A DNA stretch of 15,559 bases from positions 1 through 15,559 of the forward strand of contig CAVQMB010000038.1 of the NCBI GenBank assembly GCA_963713445.1. Direction: 5' to 3'. Source of the stretch: CAVQMB01 sp963713445. Lineage in GTDB: Bacteria; Pseudomonadota; Gammaproteobacteria; Competibacterales; Competibacteraceae. This document shows, in pieces, positions 7,506-14,468 of the stretch (positions are counted from its first letter, which is position 1; the number at the start of each line of letters is the position of its first letter). Below the pieces are notes generated by a model. That model saw only the letters and a list, made by a program, of their open reading frames with translations, had not been told where the DNA came from and made no database searches. The position numbers and the translations under genes were made by a program.

Positions 7506-7862
7506 TTAGACGATGACAGAACGATCGCCCCTGCCGGGGTGCCAAACGGTGTTTTCAGGCTTTGGTACGCTTGAGATGGCCCGTTTCGGGCGAATGTCGC
7601 GGTTTTTGGACGGAATCCAGGCGTGACAGGGCAACAAGTGGCGCTTGGCCAGCACCCGGTTGCCCAGGCCAAACAACGCGAACAGCTGCGCTTCGTTCTT
7701 GGCCAGTCCGCGGTAGCGGGTCTTGCGATGGCCGAACAGGTTCTTGATGACGTGGAAGGGGTGCTCCACTTTGGCCCGGATGCTGGCCTTGAGCCGTTCG
7801 AAGTCCGCTTGCGCGTGCCCCAGTGCGGTCTCGGGCAGCGTCTTGCGCTGGTGGCGCTTCAT
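7506..7862 (-). pseudogene. IS5-family transposase C-terminal part, copy A
   Basis: The 118-codon open frame reads ADFERLKASIRAKVEHPFHV then IKNLFGHRKTRYRGLAKNEA, followed by LFALFGLGNRVLAKRHLL. This is the conserved C-terminal third of IS5-type DDE transposases, with the catalytic glutamate in KVEHPF. The N-terminal two thirds, including both catalytic aspartates, are absent. The frame starts directly at the IS66 terminal repeat (7865), so an IS66 element seems to have inserted into this gene and its far side has been lost. The gene end is uninterrupted here, unlike copy B. Confidence 0.75.
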
Positions 7863-7864
7863 CG

Positions 7865-8555
7865 GTAAGCGCCCCAGAATCGACAGTCTTGACTCAGGGG
7901 GATGTTGTGGTGTTGTCGGAGGCCGGTGTCAGGTCCACGTTCCATGGCAGCAGCCGTTCGAGCTTGTCGGCCGTGTCGGCCTCGGCGATGTGCTCGATGA
8001 CATGGCGGATGTAGGCCGAGGGCTCCAGTCCGTTGGCCTTGGCCGTCTCGATCAGCGAATAACAGCAGGCGCTGGCACGCGCCCCCTGGGCGGTGTCGGC
8101 GAATAACCACGCTTTGCGCCCGACGGCGAAGGGGCGGATGGCGTTCTCGGCGAGGGCGTTGCTGATGCGCAGATCCCCGCGCTCGCAGTAGCCGAGCAGA
8201 TACGGCCACTGGCCGAGCGTGTAGTCGATGGCCTTGCGGGTCAGTGAGCCTTTCATCACCCGAGTGGCGTTGGCCTGCAGCCAGGCCTTGAACTGATCCA
8301 GTAGCGGGCGGCTGCGTTGCTGGCGAAGACGGTGGCGTTCGCCGTCGCTCAGGTCTTTGACCTGACGCTCGATGGCGTAGAGCGTGCCGATATAACCCAA
8401 GGCCGCATCGGCCGTGCTGGGCTTGCCTTTCGCCTTGCCGGTGGCCGGTGCGGCGCGCACGGCTTCGACGAACTTGCGCCGGGCATGGTCCCAGCAGCCG
8501 ATGCGGGTGATGGCGTTGTCACGGCACACCCGGGCATAGTCGGAGAGCCGGGAAA
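7865..8555 (-). mobile_element. IS66-family element, 3' portion, copy A
   Basis: Starts with the terminal repeat GTAAGCGCCCCAGAATCGAC at 7865 and continues through the 3' half of the transposase gene. Homology stops near 8555, where the sequence changes to a C-rich stretch without coding features. tnpA, tnpB and the other terminus are missing. Confidence 0.75.
7894..8555 (-). pseudogene. IS66 transposase (TnpC), C-terminal portion, copy A
   Basis: IS66 TnpC is the DDE transposase of the element. About 220 residues are left, uninterrupted: SDYARVCRDNAITRIGCWDH then ARRKFVEAV (zinc/helix block before the insertion domain), LYAIERQVKDLSDGERHRLR (the helical insertion) and ISNALAENAIRPFAVGRKAW then LFADTAQGARAS, which has the catalytic glutamate (ENAIRP). 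It ends RLLPWNVDL...TTTSP with a stop at 7894. The open frame formally runs on to 8637, but residues upstream of about 8555 have no family resemblance. The N-terminal half with both catalytic aspartates is lost. Confidence 0.82.
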
Positions 8556-9299
8556 CATACCCCCTCCCCACCCTCAAGAAACATGCAAGCCTATTTCCCC
8601 CCCCCCGCTCCAAACTAGGAAAGCCCCATAACACCATACCCGCCGCTGATCGCGGGAGAGCCTACCCTCGTGACACTCACGATGTATCACAACAAATTTT
8701 TCGCGGCGGCATCGCCCCCCTCCAACGCAGCGCCGGGATGGATGTCTACCCCCCCCATACTCCAGTGTCCTCCTCTCAACACAGACGACAGCGGCGCCGC
8801 TTTCTCCCCCCGAGGTGGCGCGTTGTCTTCATCCATGCTCCACCCTATCATCCTCGCGACGCCCCACGCAAAATACATCTCCTTATGCGTCGCGGGGGCT
8901 GCCCCTCCCATCTCTATTAAATATCGACGAGTCCAGATTGACGACATAAACAGCAACCGTGGTGCTTGCGGTTGAGTGATTTTCCCCCCCCAAACCCTTT
9001 TCCCCTTTCACCGTCATCCCTTAAACAAAAAAGAACCAAACCCCTATCCCTTCCCCCACGAAGAACGCCTATCTCTCCCAGATACAGGACTTTCGTGGTG
9101 TGGTGTCACAGCTAACAGCCCTATACCACACCACATACCCAGCCTGTCTTTCAAAACACAAAACAGAGCTGACCATACCACAAGACTATCGCACCACACC
9201 CAATAATAAAAAATCGCCTTCATCTCCCTCTCTCCTGCCGCGGCGGCTCCATTTCACTCTTCCCCACCCCGACCTCCTCTTCAACGTCAGTCATTTTTA
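8556..9299. other. C-rich, G-poor stretch without recognisable genes
   Basis: Over about 740 bases the plus strand is rich in C and A and poor in G, with many C runs of six or more (for example near 8601-8612, 8741-8748, 8986-8993). The short open frames here have low-complexity proline- or serine-rich translations and no family features. A hairpin lies at 9095-9134. The sequence differs sharply from both flanks. It may be a real polypyrimidine tract, highly decayed DNA or a poorly assembled segment. Confidence 0.5.
9095..9134. repeat. Hairpin with a perfect 10-bp stem
   Basis: GTGGTGTGGT (9095-9104) pairs with ACCACACCAC (9125-9134) around a 20-base loop. No U-tract follows, so a simple intrinsic terminator is not supported. 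Confidence 0.45.
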
Positions 9300-9614
9300 C
9301 CGTGACGGTTTGATCAGCAACTTGCCATCATACTTCCTGATGTTCTGTCCAAGAAAATCAAAGCCGTGGTCAATATACGTGATCTTCGTCTTCACTTTTG
9401 AGAGCATCAGACCTCATTCTGACAGGCAGGCTTCGATCAGCGGACGTATTTCTTGTTCCAGTATCTCTTTTGTGCTGCGGGTGACAATAAAATCGTCCGC
9501 ATAGCGGACGATGTGCACCTTGGCACGACGGTACCGCAGACTCGTCTTCGGCAGATAATCATCGATTACCTGTTCGAGTCCGTCGAGCACCATGTTTGAG
9601 ATGATGGGCGAAAT
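9300..9614 (-). pseudogene. Group II intron reverse transcriptase, C-terminal RT part (class with NMVLDGLE)
   Basis: Group II intron proteins reverse-transcribe and help splice the intron RNA. The minus-strand reading begins in the conserved motif (G)VISPIISNMVLDGLEQVI and has the polymerase motif HIVRYADDFIVTRSTKEILE with the two catalytic aspartates. It then reads RPLIEACLSE, a TGA at about 9416 where relatives have arginine, GLMLSKVKTKITYIDHGFDF and LGQNIRKYDGKLLIKPSR. It stops at 9300, before the maturase domain, and no intron domain V or VI follows. The upstream part is cut off by the recombinase element end at 9615. The sequence type (LDGLEQ, GFDFLGQNIRKYDGKLLIKP) differs from the class on the other side of that element. 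Confidence 0.78.
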
Positions 9615-9642
9615 CACGCCATAAACACAAAAGCCAACTTTG
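9615..9642 (+). repeat. Left terminal inverted repeat of the recombinase element
   Basis: Matches the reverse complement of 11839-11866 at 23 of 28 positions. A 12-bp part (ACGCCATAAACA) recurs inverted at 9710-9721. Confidence 0.68.
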
Positions 9643-9709
9643 AGTTCGATCGCGAGATTGCGCTGAGTCGATCGGTGTCGCTGCTTGATTTGCGCCTTAA
9701 GGAGTAATA

Positions 9710-9721
9710 TGTTTATGGCGT
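9710..9721 (-). repeat. Internal inverted copy of the left end, before the first gene
   Basis: TGTTTATGGCGT is the exact reverse complement of 12 bases of the left end (9616-9627). It lies just upstream of the start codon at 9722, between it and an AAGGAG sequence (9699-9704). It could be an operator or an accessory binding site for one of the element's own DNA-binding proteins; this is inference. Confidence 0.5.
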
Positions 9722-10051
9722 ATGGCTCGATCTACTCGTACCGAAAAGGTGCAGCGCTTGAATATGGCGTTCGATCTGATTGGCCAGGGCAAACCGTTCA
9801 ACGACGTCGTCGAGGTGTTGGTCGAACGCTTTGGTCTGTCCCGACGCCACGCCTATCGTTATTGGCACGAAGCCCAACGTCTGTCCAGACCACTCGAGGC
9901 GAGCTCGCCCTCGATTCCCATCACGATCAAGGTGCCACAGCAGACCGCGGCGCAGCTGCGCGCCCATGCACGCTCCAGCGGCGTGACGATCGGCGAGACG
10001 GTGGCTCGCGCCGTTACCGAGTATCTGGAGCGGGTACACCGGCGTGGCTGA
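9722..10051 (+). CDS. Small HTH plus ribbon-helix-helix DNA-binding protein
   Basis: A 109-residue protein, probably a regulator or accessory factor of the recombinase element. Residues 28-52 (DVVEVLVERFGLSRRHAYRY) look like a helix-turn-helix of the kind in resolvase-associated proteins. Residues 65-105 (IPITIKVPQQTAAQLRAHAR, then SSGVTIGETVARAVTEYLE) have the strand-helix-helix pattern of CopG/Arc-type ribbon-helix-helix domains. The start is uncertain. The best ribosome-binding site (AAGGAG at 9699-9704) is spaced for ATG 9709, which is in another frame, so a small indel near 9715 is possible. The stop overlaps the next gene start (GTG 10044) by eight bases, suggesting translational coupling. 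Confidence 0.62.
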   Translation: MARSTRTEKVQRLNMAFDLIGQGKPFNDVVEVLVERFGLSRRHAYRYWHEAQRLSRPLEASSPSIPITIKVPQQTAAQLRAHARSSGVTIGETVARAVTEYLERVHRRG

Positions 10052-10319
10052 GTGCCGCGACGAGCGCGAGCGGTTGTATCTGGAATACGTCTTCGACCGA
10101 TTGTTGTCGGCGAAGCTGGCGCAGGTCTACGAGATTCTGGTGCCACAGCGCCAGCGCCCGCTCAGCGTTGGCGCCCTACTGAGGGCAGAGCCTGATGAAG
10201 ACAGCCGCGATCTACGCTCGGGTCTCCTCGGATCAGCAGAAGGAGGAGAACACGATTGCCAGCCAGACGGCAGCGCTGGTGGACTTCGCTCGGCGCGAGG
10301 GTTACACCGTCGCCGATGA
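10044..10319 (+). CDS. Small unknown protein of the recombinase element
   Basis: I do not recognise it. The frame starts at GTG 10044 and gives RDERERLYLEYVFDRLLSAK then LAQVYEILVPQRQRP, a helical, charged segment of about 45 residues. It then runs 125 bases into the recombinase gene, where the translation becomes a low-complexity shadow. A TGA at 10193-10195 in another frame overlaps the recombinase ATG. The native gene may therefore have ended there, with a one-base indel in this copy; alternatively the long overlap is real. Position between the regulator and the recombinase suggests a function in the same element. Confidence 0.5.
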   Translation: MAECRDERERLYLEYVFDRLLSAKLAQVYEILVPQRQRPLSVGALLRAEPDEDSRDLRSGLLGSAEGGEHDCQPDGSAGGLRSARGLHRRR

Positions 10320-12060
10320 GTGGGTGTTTCAGGACGAAGGCTATAGTGGGGCCAATCTCGCCCGTCCAGGGCTGGAGCGGGTGCGCGATCTGGCCGCTGA
10401 GGGCCAGATCCAGGCCGTGCTCGTGCTCTCGCCGGACCGGCTCAGCCGCAAGTACGCCTACCAAGTGCTTCTGATCGAGGAACTGGGACGTTGTGGCGTG
10501 GAGGTGATCTTTGTCCATGCGCCTGCCGCCTCGGACCGTGCGGAGGACCAGTTGCTGCTGCAGTTCCAGGGGATGATCGCCGAATATGAACGGGCGCAGA
10601 TACTGGAGCGCTCACGCCGGGGCAAACGCCACCGCGCCCGCCAGGGCGAAGTCAGTGTGCTGAGCGGCGCCCCCTATGGCTATCGCTATGTGCGCAAGCA
10701 CGACGATCAGCCGGCCGGCTACGAGATCATGGCCGCCGAGGCACGGGTCGTACGCCAGGTGTTCCAGTGGTATACACAGGCGCCGCTGAGCATCGGTGCC
10801 ATTACACGGCGGCTCAACGATGAGGGTGTACCCACCCGCAAAGGCGGATCACGCTGGGATCGCTCCACGGTCTGGGCGATGCTGCGAAACCCCGCCTACT
10901 GCGGTCGCGCCTGCTTCGGCAAAACCCGACTCGCCCCGCGCCAGCGCCTGAACAACCGCGCCCGGCGCCTGCGTGGGACGCTGTCGGCGCGCTGCGGCGC
11001 CAATCAGGAACTGCCGCGTGAGCAATGGATCGAGATCGCCGTGCCGGCGCTGGTCAGTGACGAGACCTTCGCCTTGGCGCAGGAGCGGCTGCAGAGCAAT
11101 AAAAAGCACTCGCCGCGGCGTACGCACACGCCCAGTCTGCTCCAGGGGCTGGTGCACTGCCACCAGTGCGGCTATGCGTTCTACCGTAGCTCCACACGCA
11201 CCACTGCACGCACGATCTACTATTATCGTTGTCTCGGCTCTGATGCCTGGCGTTACGGCGGGCAGGCGAGGTGCAGCCAACGCCCGATCCGCCTCGATCT
11301 GCTTGAGCACACGGTCTGGACGCAAGTACTACATTTGCTGGAGGATCCGGGGCTGATCGAGAGCGAGATTGATCGTCGGCTGCAGGCTGCGCGCGACGCT
11401 TATCCAGCGAAACGCCAGCAGGACAGCCTGACCCGTGAGTTAGCGAAGATTCGCAACAGTACGGACCGCTTGCTCACCGCCTACCAGGAAGAGCTGCTGT
11501 CGTTGGCGGAGTTGCGTCGGCGTATGCCGGCGCTGCGTCAGCGCGAGAAGCAAGTCACCGAAGAACTGGAAAGCCTGAAGGCGCAGCTGGCTGACCGGAC
11601 AGCGTACTTGCAACTGGCGCAAACGCTATCGGCGTTTCTGCAACGCCTGCGTGCCAATGCCCAGAGTCTTGACGTCGAACAGTGTCAACGTATTACGCGT
11701 TTGCTGGTCAAGGAGGTGATCGTGGCCACCGACAGCATCACGATTCGTCATTCGATCCCGATGCACGGTGGCGACCGGCATGGCGGCGACAACCCGCCAC
11801 TAGGGTCGGCTGCAACCCCATTGAGGGCCTCATCCGAACAAAGTTCCCTTTTGCGTCCATGGCGTGATCACCCCGCCTTGGGGTGTGCCCTCTCTTGTTC
11901 GGCGCAGGACACCCTGTTCGAGCACTCCTGCCTTGAGCCATTTGTCGATCATTCGACGCACAACGCCGTCCGTGACTCGCTGGTCGAGAAAGCTGCGCAG
12001 GTGCGTGTGGTCGATACGGTCGAAATACGTCGAGATATCGACGTCCACTACCCAGCGTAG
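10195..12060 (+). CDS. Large serine recombinase, fused at its end to antisense intron sequence
   Basis: Catalyses site-specific cutting and rejoining of the element ends through a serine-DNA link. The 621-residue frame has the resolvase catalytic domain (residues 3-150; YARVSS with nucleophile S11, and SPDRLSRKYAYQVLL with conserved arginines). A recombinase DNA-binding domain follows (about 155-260; GAPYGYRYV and LNDEGVPTRKGGSRWDRSTV). Next are a zinc ribbon (CHQC at 322-325 with C346 and C360), a coiled coil (about 405-470) and the tail TDSITIRHSIPMHGG. No stop occurs before the element end at 11866. The last 64 residues are read from the opposite strand of the intron gene and are foreign. 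Start ATG 10195 is preferred for alignment with the family. Confidence 0.85.
   Translation: MKTAAIYARVSSDQQKEENTIASQTAALVDFARREGYTVADEWVFQDEGYSGANLARPGLERVRDLAAEGQIQAVLVLSPDRLSRKYAYQVLLIEELGRCGVEVIFVHAPAASDRAEDQLLLQFQGMIAEYERAQILERSRRGKRHRARQGEVSVLSGAPYGYRYVRKHDDQPAGYEIMAAEARVVRQVFQWYTQAPLSIGAITRRLNDEGVPTRKGGSRWDRSTVWAMLRNPAYCGRACFGKTRLAPRQRLNNRARRLRGTLSARCGANQELPREQWIEIAVPALVSDETFALAQERLQSNKKHSPRRTHTPSLLQGLVHCHQCGYAFYRSSTRTTARTIYYYRCLGSDAWRYGGQARCSQRPIRLDLLEHTVWTQVLHLLEDPGLIESEIDRRLQAARDAYPAKRQQDSLTRELAKIRNSTDRLLTAYQEELLSLAELRRRMPALRQREKQVTEELESLKAQLADRTAYLQLAQTLSAFLQRLRANAQSLDVEQCQRITRLLVKEVIVATDSITIRHSIPMHGGDRHGGDNPPLGSAATPLRASSEQSSLLRPWRDHPALGCALSCSAQDTLFEHSCLEPFVDHSTHNAVRDSLVEKAAQVRVVDTVEIRRDIDVHYPA
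11839..11866 (-). repeat. Right terminal inverted repeat of the recombinase element
   Basis: Counterpart of 9615-9642. It overlaps the last codons of the recombinase that lie inside the element. Confidence 0.68.
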
Positions 12061-12453
12061 CCCCTGGTCCATGAAGCCGTTGCGCAGCGCATGCAGCGCT
12101 TCATGGGCTGAGCGCCCCGGGCGGAACCCGTACGAGCACGGCAGAAAGTCCGACTCGTAGATCGGTTCCAGCAGGAGCAGAATCGCCCGCTGCGCCACCT
12201 TGTCCTCCAGGGTCGGGATGCCGAGCCCCCGCCTCGATCCATCCGCTTTCGGGATGTAGTGCCGTCGCACCGGTGGCGCCACGTAACGGCCCGACTTGAT
12301 GCGCCCCAGCAGGGCAGTCAGGTTGGCCTCCAGCTGCGCGTCGTAATCGGCCGCCACGACGCCGTCAATCCCGGGCGCGCCGTCCTTGCGCGTCAGGCGA
12401 TAGGCGTCGAACATCCAGTCCAGATCGATCAGGTGATGCAGCGAGTTAAACAC
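11869..12453 (-). pseudogene. Group II intron reverse transcriptase, N-terminal RT part (other class)
   Basis: Reverse transcriptase/maturase of a group II intron. The minus-strand reading has DAYRLTRKDGAPGIDGVVAA (RT0/RT1), RIKSGRYVAPPVRRHYIPKA, GLGIPTLEDKVAQRAILLLL, SDFLPCSYGFRPGRSAHEAL, RWVVDVDISTYFDRIDH with the first catalytic aspartate, and DKWLKAGVLEQGVLRRTREG ending in TPQGGVI. There the gene meets the recombinase element. The frame is open upstream of GTG 12453 (NLFTKQQWIASLASKHPE), so the protein probably starts further up near 12530, but no standard start codon is seen before an in-frame TGA. The YADD part expected next for this class is not in the window. Confidence 0.82.
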
Positions 12454-13139
12454 CCGCTCCGGGTGCTTGCTCGCCAGACTGGCTATCCATTGCTGTTTCG
12501 TGAACAGGTTTGTGAGACTCAGAGTTCTCTCCCGTGTTTCCCGTCAATGGTTCCTCACGCGTGGCGACCCCCTTTCCTCGAGTGGGTCCCGGCGAGCCCG
12601 GTTCCCCACCGTCATCGGTACTATGAAGTCGCTACGACTTCCCACGGTGCATGCCCCTTGGCTTATGGCTTCGCCGCAAGGTCGCGCATGGGCTTGGTGG
12701 TTCGTGTTCGCCGTGGCGCTCCCGACAACAGCCAAGTCCGCCGCCGAGCCTGGAGAATTGTTCCGCCGGCTCCCCGAGTACCGGCTACCTCATGCGCACA
12801 CCCGTGGGATCTCACAGGTTCCCTGGTGACCCATCCCGCGCCTTTGCCGTGCTCCAAGACCCCGGCCGAATCGGTCATCCTGGCCCTGGCGGAATTCCCG
12901 ATGCTGCCCCCGCACCCAACACGACGAAGGCTTCAGCGATTACATGATTTCGTGGCTACCACACGGCTTTGACGCCCGCTGTCTACGCTTCACGACCCGC
13001 GTTGCCGTTGGCCGTGCAAGACTCGCTTCCTGGCTGACTGGCTCGGTCTTTACCAGGAGGGTGTCGAACCCTCTGGGTCACAGTGAAAGGTTTGTGTCTA
13101 CATGACTCCTCCTTTCCAGGGCTTAGCCTGTCGCAAGTT
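12454..13139 (-). other. Upstream part of the group II intron (RNA domains I-III region)
   Basis: About 690 bases lie between the reverse transcriptase start and the junction with IS66 sequence. Intron RNA domains precede the ORF in such introns, and no other gene fits here. A clear hairpin GAGGGTTCGACACCCTC lies near 13058-13075 on the minus strand. A TTGCGACAGG near the distal end resembles the GUGCGAC 5' intron consensus, but its first base differs. The junction with IS66 sequence at 13139-13140 may be the intron 5' end. Exon-binding sites were not identified. Confidence 0.45.
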
Positions 13140-13767
13140 GGGACCATGCCCGACGTAAGTTCGTCGAAGCCGTGCGCGCCGCACCGGCCGGCGGCAAGGC
13201 GAAAGGCAAAGCCAGCAAGGCCGATGCGGCCCTGGGCTATATCGGCACACTCTACGCCATCGAGCGTCAGGTCAAAGACCTGAGCGACGGCGAACGCTAC
13301 CGTGTCCGCCAGCAACGCAGCCGCCCGCTACTGGATCAGTTCAAGGCCTGGCTGCAGGCCAACGCCACTCGGGTGATGAAAGGCTCACTGACCCGCAAGG
13401 CGATCGACTACACGCTCAGCCAGTGGCCGTATCTGCTCGGCTACTGCGCGCGCGGGGATCTGCGCATCAGCAACGCGCTTGCCGAGAACGCCATCCGCCC
13501 CTTCGCCGTCGGGCGCAAAGCCTGGCTATTCGCCGACACCGCCCAGGGGGCGCGTGCCAGCGCCTGCTGTTATTCGCTGATCGAGACGGCCAAAACCAAC
13601 GGACTGGAACCTTCGGCCTACATCCGGCATGTGCTGGAGCGCATCGCCGAGGCCGACAAGCCGGACAAGCTCGAACGGCTGCTGCCGTGGAACGTGGACC
13701 TGACACCGGCCTCCGACAACACCACAACATCCCCCTGAGTCAAGACTGTCGATTCTGGGGCGCTTAC
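13140..13767 (+). mobile_element. IS66-family element, 3' portion, copy B
   Basis: Inverted copy of 7865-8492. Begins abruptly at GGGACCATGCC inside the transposase gene, next to intron sequence, and ends with the terminal repeat (about 13742-13767). It is followed by CGATGAAG, the same flank as in copy A. Confidence 0.75.
13142..13738 (+). pseudogene. IS66 transposase (TnpC), C-terminal portion, copy B
   Basis: About 198 residues, uninterrupted, start at DHARRKFVEAVRAAPAGGKA and run through YAIERQVKDLSDGERYRVRQ and ISNALAENAIRPFAVGRKAW to WNVDLTPASDNTTTSP. It differs from copy A by a handful of substitutions (for example ADKPDKLE against ADTADKLE). The truncation point is 63 bases short of that in copy A and coincides with the start of the group II intron sequence. 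Confidence 0.8.
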
Positions 13768-13769
13768 CG

Positions 13770-14128
13770 ATGAAGCGCCACCAGCGCAAGACGCTGCCCG
13801 AGACCGCACTGGGGCACGCGCAAGCGGACTTCGAACGGCTCAAGGCCAGCACCGGGCCAAAGCGGAAGACCTCTTCCACGTCATCAAGAACCTGTTCGGC
13901 CATCGCAAGACCCGCTACCGCGGACTGGCCAAGAACGAAGCGCAGCTGCTCGCGTTGTTTGGCCTGGGCAACCGGGTGCTGGCCAAGCGCCACTTGTTGC
14001 CCTGTCACGCCTGGATTCCGTCCAAAAACCGCGACATTCGCCCGAAACGGGCCATCTCAAGCGTACCAAAAGGCCTGAAAACACCGTTTGGCACCCCGGC
14101 AAGGGGGCGCATCGTTGTCATTGTCTAA
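13770..14128 (+). pseudogene. IS5-family transposase C-terminal part, copy B, frameshifted
   Basis: Same gene end as 7506-7862. It reads ALGHAQADFERLKAS and then loses one base near 13851 (AGCACCGGG where copy A has AGCATCCGGG). The conserved KVEHPFHVIKNLF and RYRGLAKNEAQL blocks are therefore in another frame. Substitutions change E to D at the position of the catalytic glutamate region (GGAAGACCTC against GGAGCACCCC). Confidence 0.72.
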
Positions 14129-14210
14129 CCTCCACGGGTCCTTTTGCGTACTCATGTCACTGGCCTCGGGCGGAAACCGCTTACTTCAGTGCCTTGTATG
14201 GACTTCCCCC

Positions 14211-14468
14211 GTTTTGCAACCAGACGATCGGTGGCAGAGAGGTTTGACTGCGTGCTTGTATCCGGCCTGTTGATGAGTCGCTTTCCCGACTCTTGGCCCT
14301 GATGGGTATCCGCGCACCGGGTCCTCATTTCCTTACCGGCCTTTAGCGGGCCTACGCTGAACTCAGGGTTTCCCGGTACCGGTCCAACCTGTCGTGCCAT
14401 CATAATCGTCTGCGTCGCAATCGTTGCCGGGAACGGTCAGTTATCTGAGCGCCATGCCCGGCGGAAAC
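14211..14468 (-). ncRNA. Candidate seekRNA/bridge RNA region of IS1111-type copy B
   Basis: Counterpart of 7168-7424 between the transposase stop and the end repeat, of nearly the same length. The GAGTCG-ggaaag-CGACTC hairpin is conserved, with changes next to it (GCCAAGAGTCG against GCCAGAGTCG). Conservation of a non-coding segment beside a decaying gene may only reflect a recent duplication. Confidence 0.42.

Larger units (their letters stand above)
6080..8492 (+). repeat. Left arm of a large inverted repeat (about 2.4 kb)
   Basis: The arm is collinear, on the opposite strand, with 13140-15559. It contains IS1111-type element, IS5-type gene end and IS66 3' portion in the same order. The arms differ by scattered substitutions and single-base indels. 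The pair extends past the right edge of the window. Confidence 0.85.
9615..11866 (+). mobile_element. Serine-recombinase element inserted in a group II intron RT motif
   Basis: The ends are imperfect inverted repeats of 28 bp (9615-9642 and 11839-11866) that match at 23 positions. They start CACGCCAT and share CAAAAG and AACTTTG blocks. AT flanks both sides (9613-9614 and 11867-11868), as expected from a two-base crossover by a serine recombinase. Inside are a HTH plus ribbon-helix-helix protein, a small unknown protein and a large serine recombinase, all on the plus strand and packed together. The element lies precisely in the GGV-ISP coding motif of reverse transcriptase genes that read on the minus strand. 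Boundaries are derived from the repeats only; I do not recognise a named family. Confidence 0.7.

Noticed and set aside
9095..9134. Intrinsic terminator at the 10-bp hairpin
   Set aside because: No T-run follows on either side and no gene ends next to it.
8670..9504. Several open frames of 60-134 codons on both strands
   Set aside because: They come from the C-rich stretch or antisense of the intron gene; translations are low-complexity proline/serine/histidine runs.
9300..12510. One group II intron gene simply interrupted by the recombinase element
   Set aside because: The N- and C-terminal halves look like different intron protein classes, so a single interrupted gene is less likely, although it is not excluded without alignment.
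12259..12972. Plus-strand open frame of 237 codons
   Set aside because: It runs antisense to the intron reverse transcriptase and the intron RNA region and has no coherent protein features.
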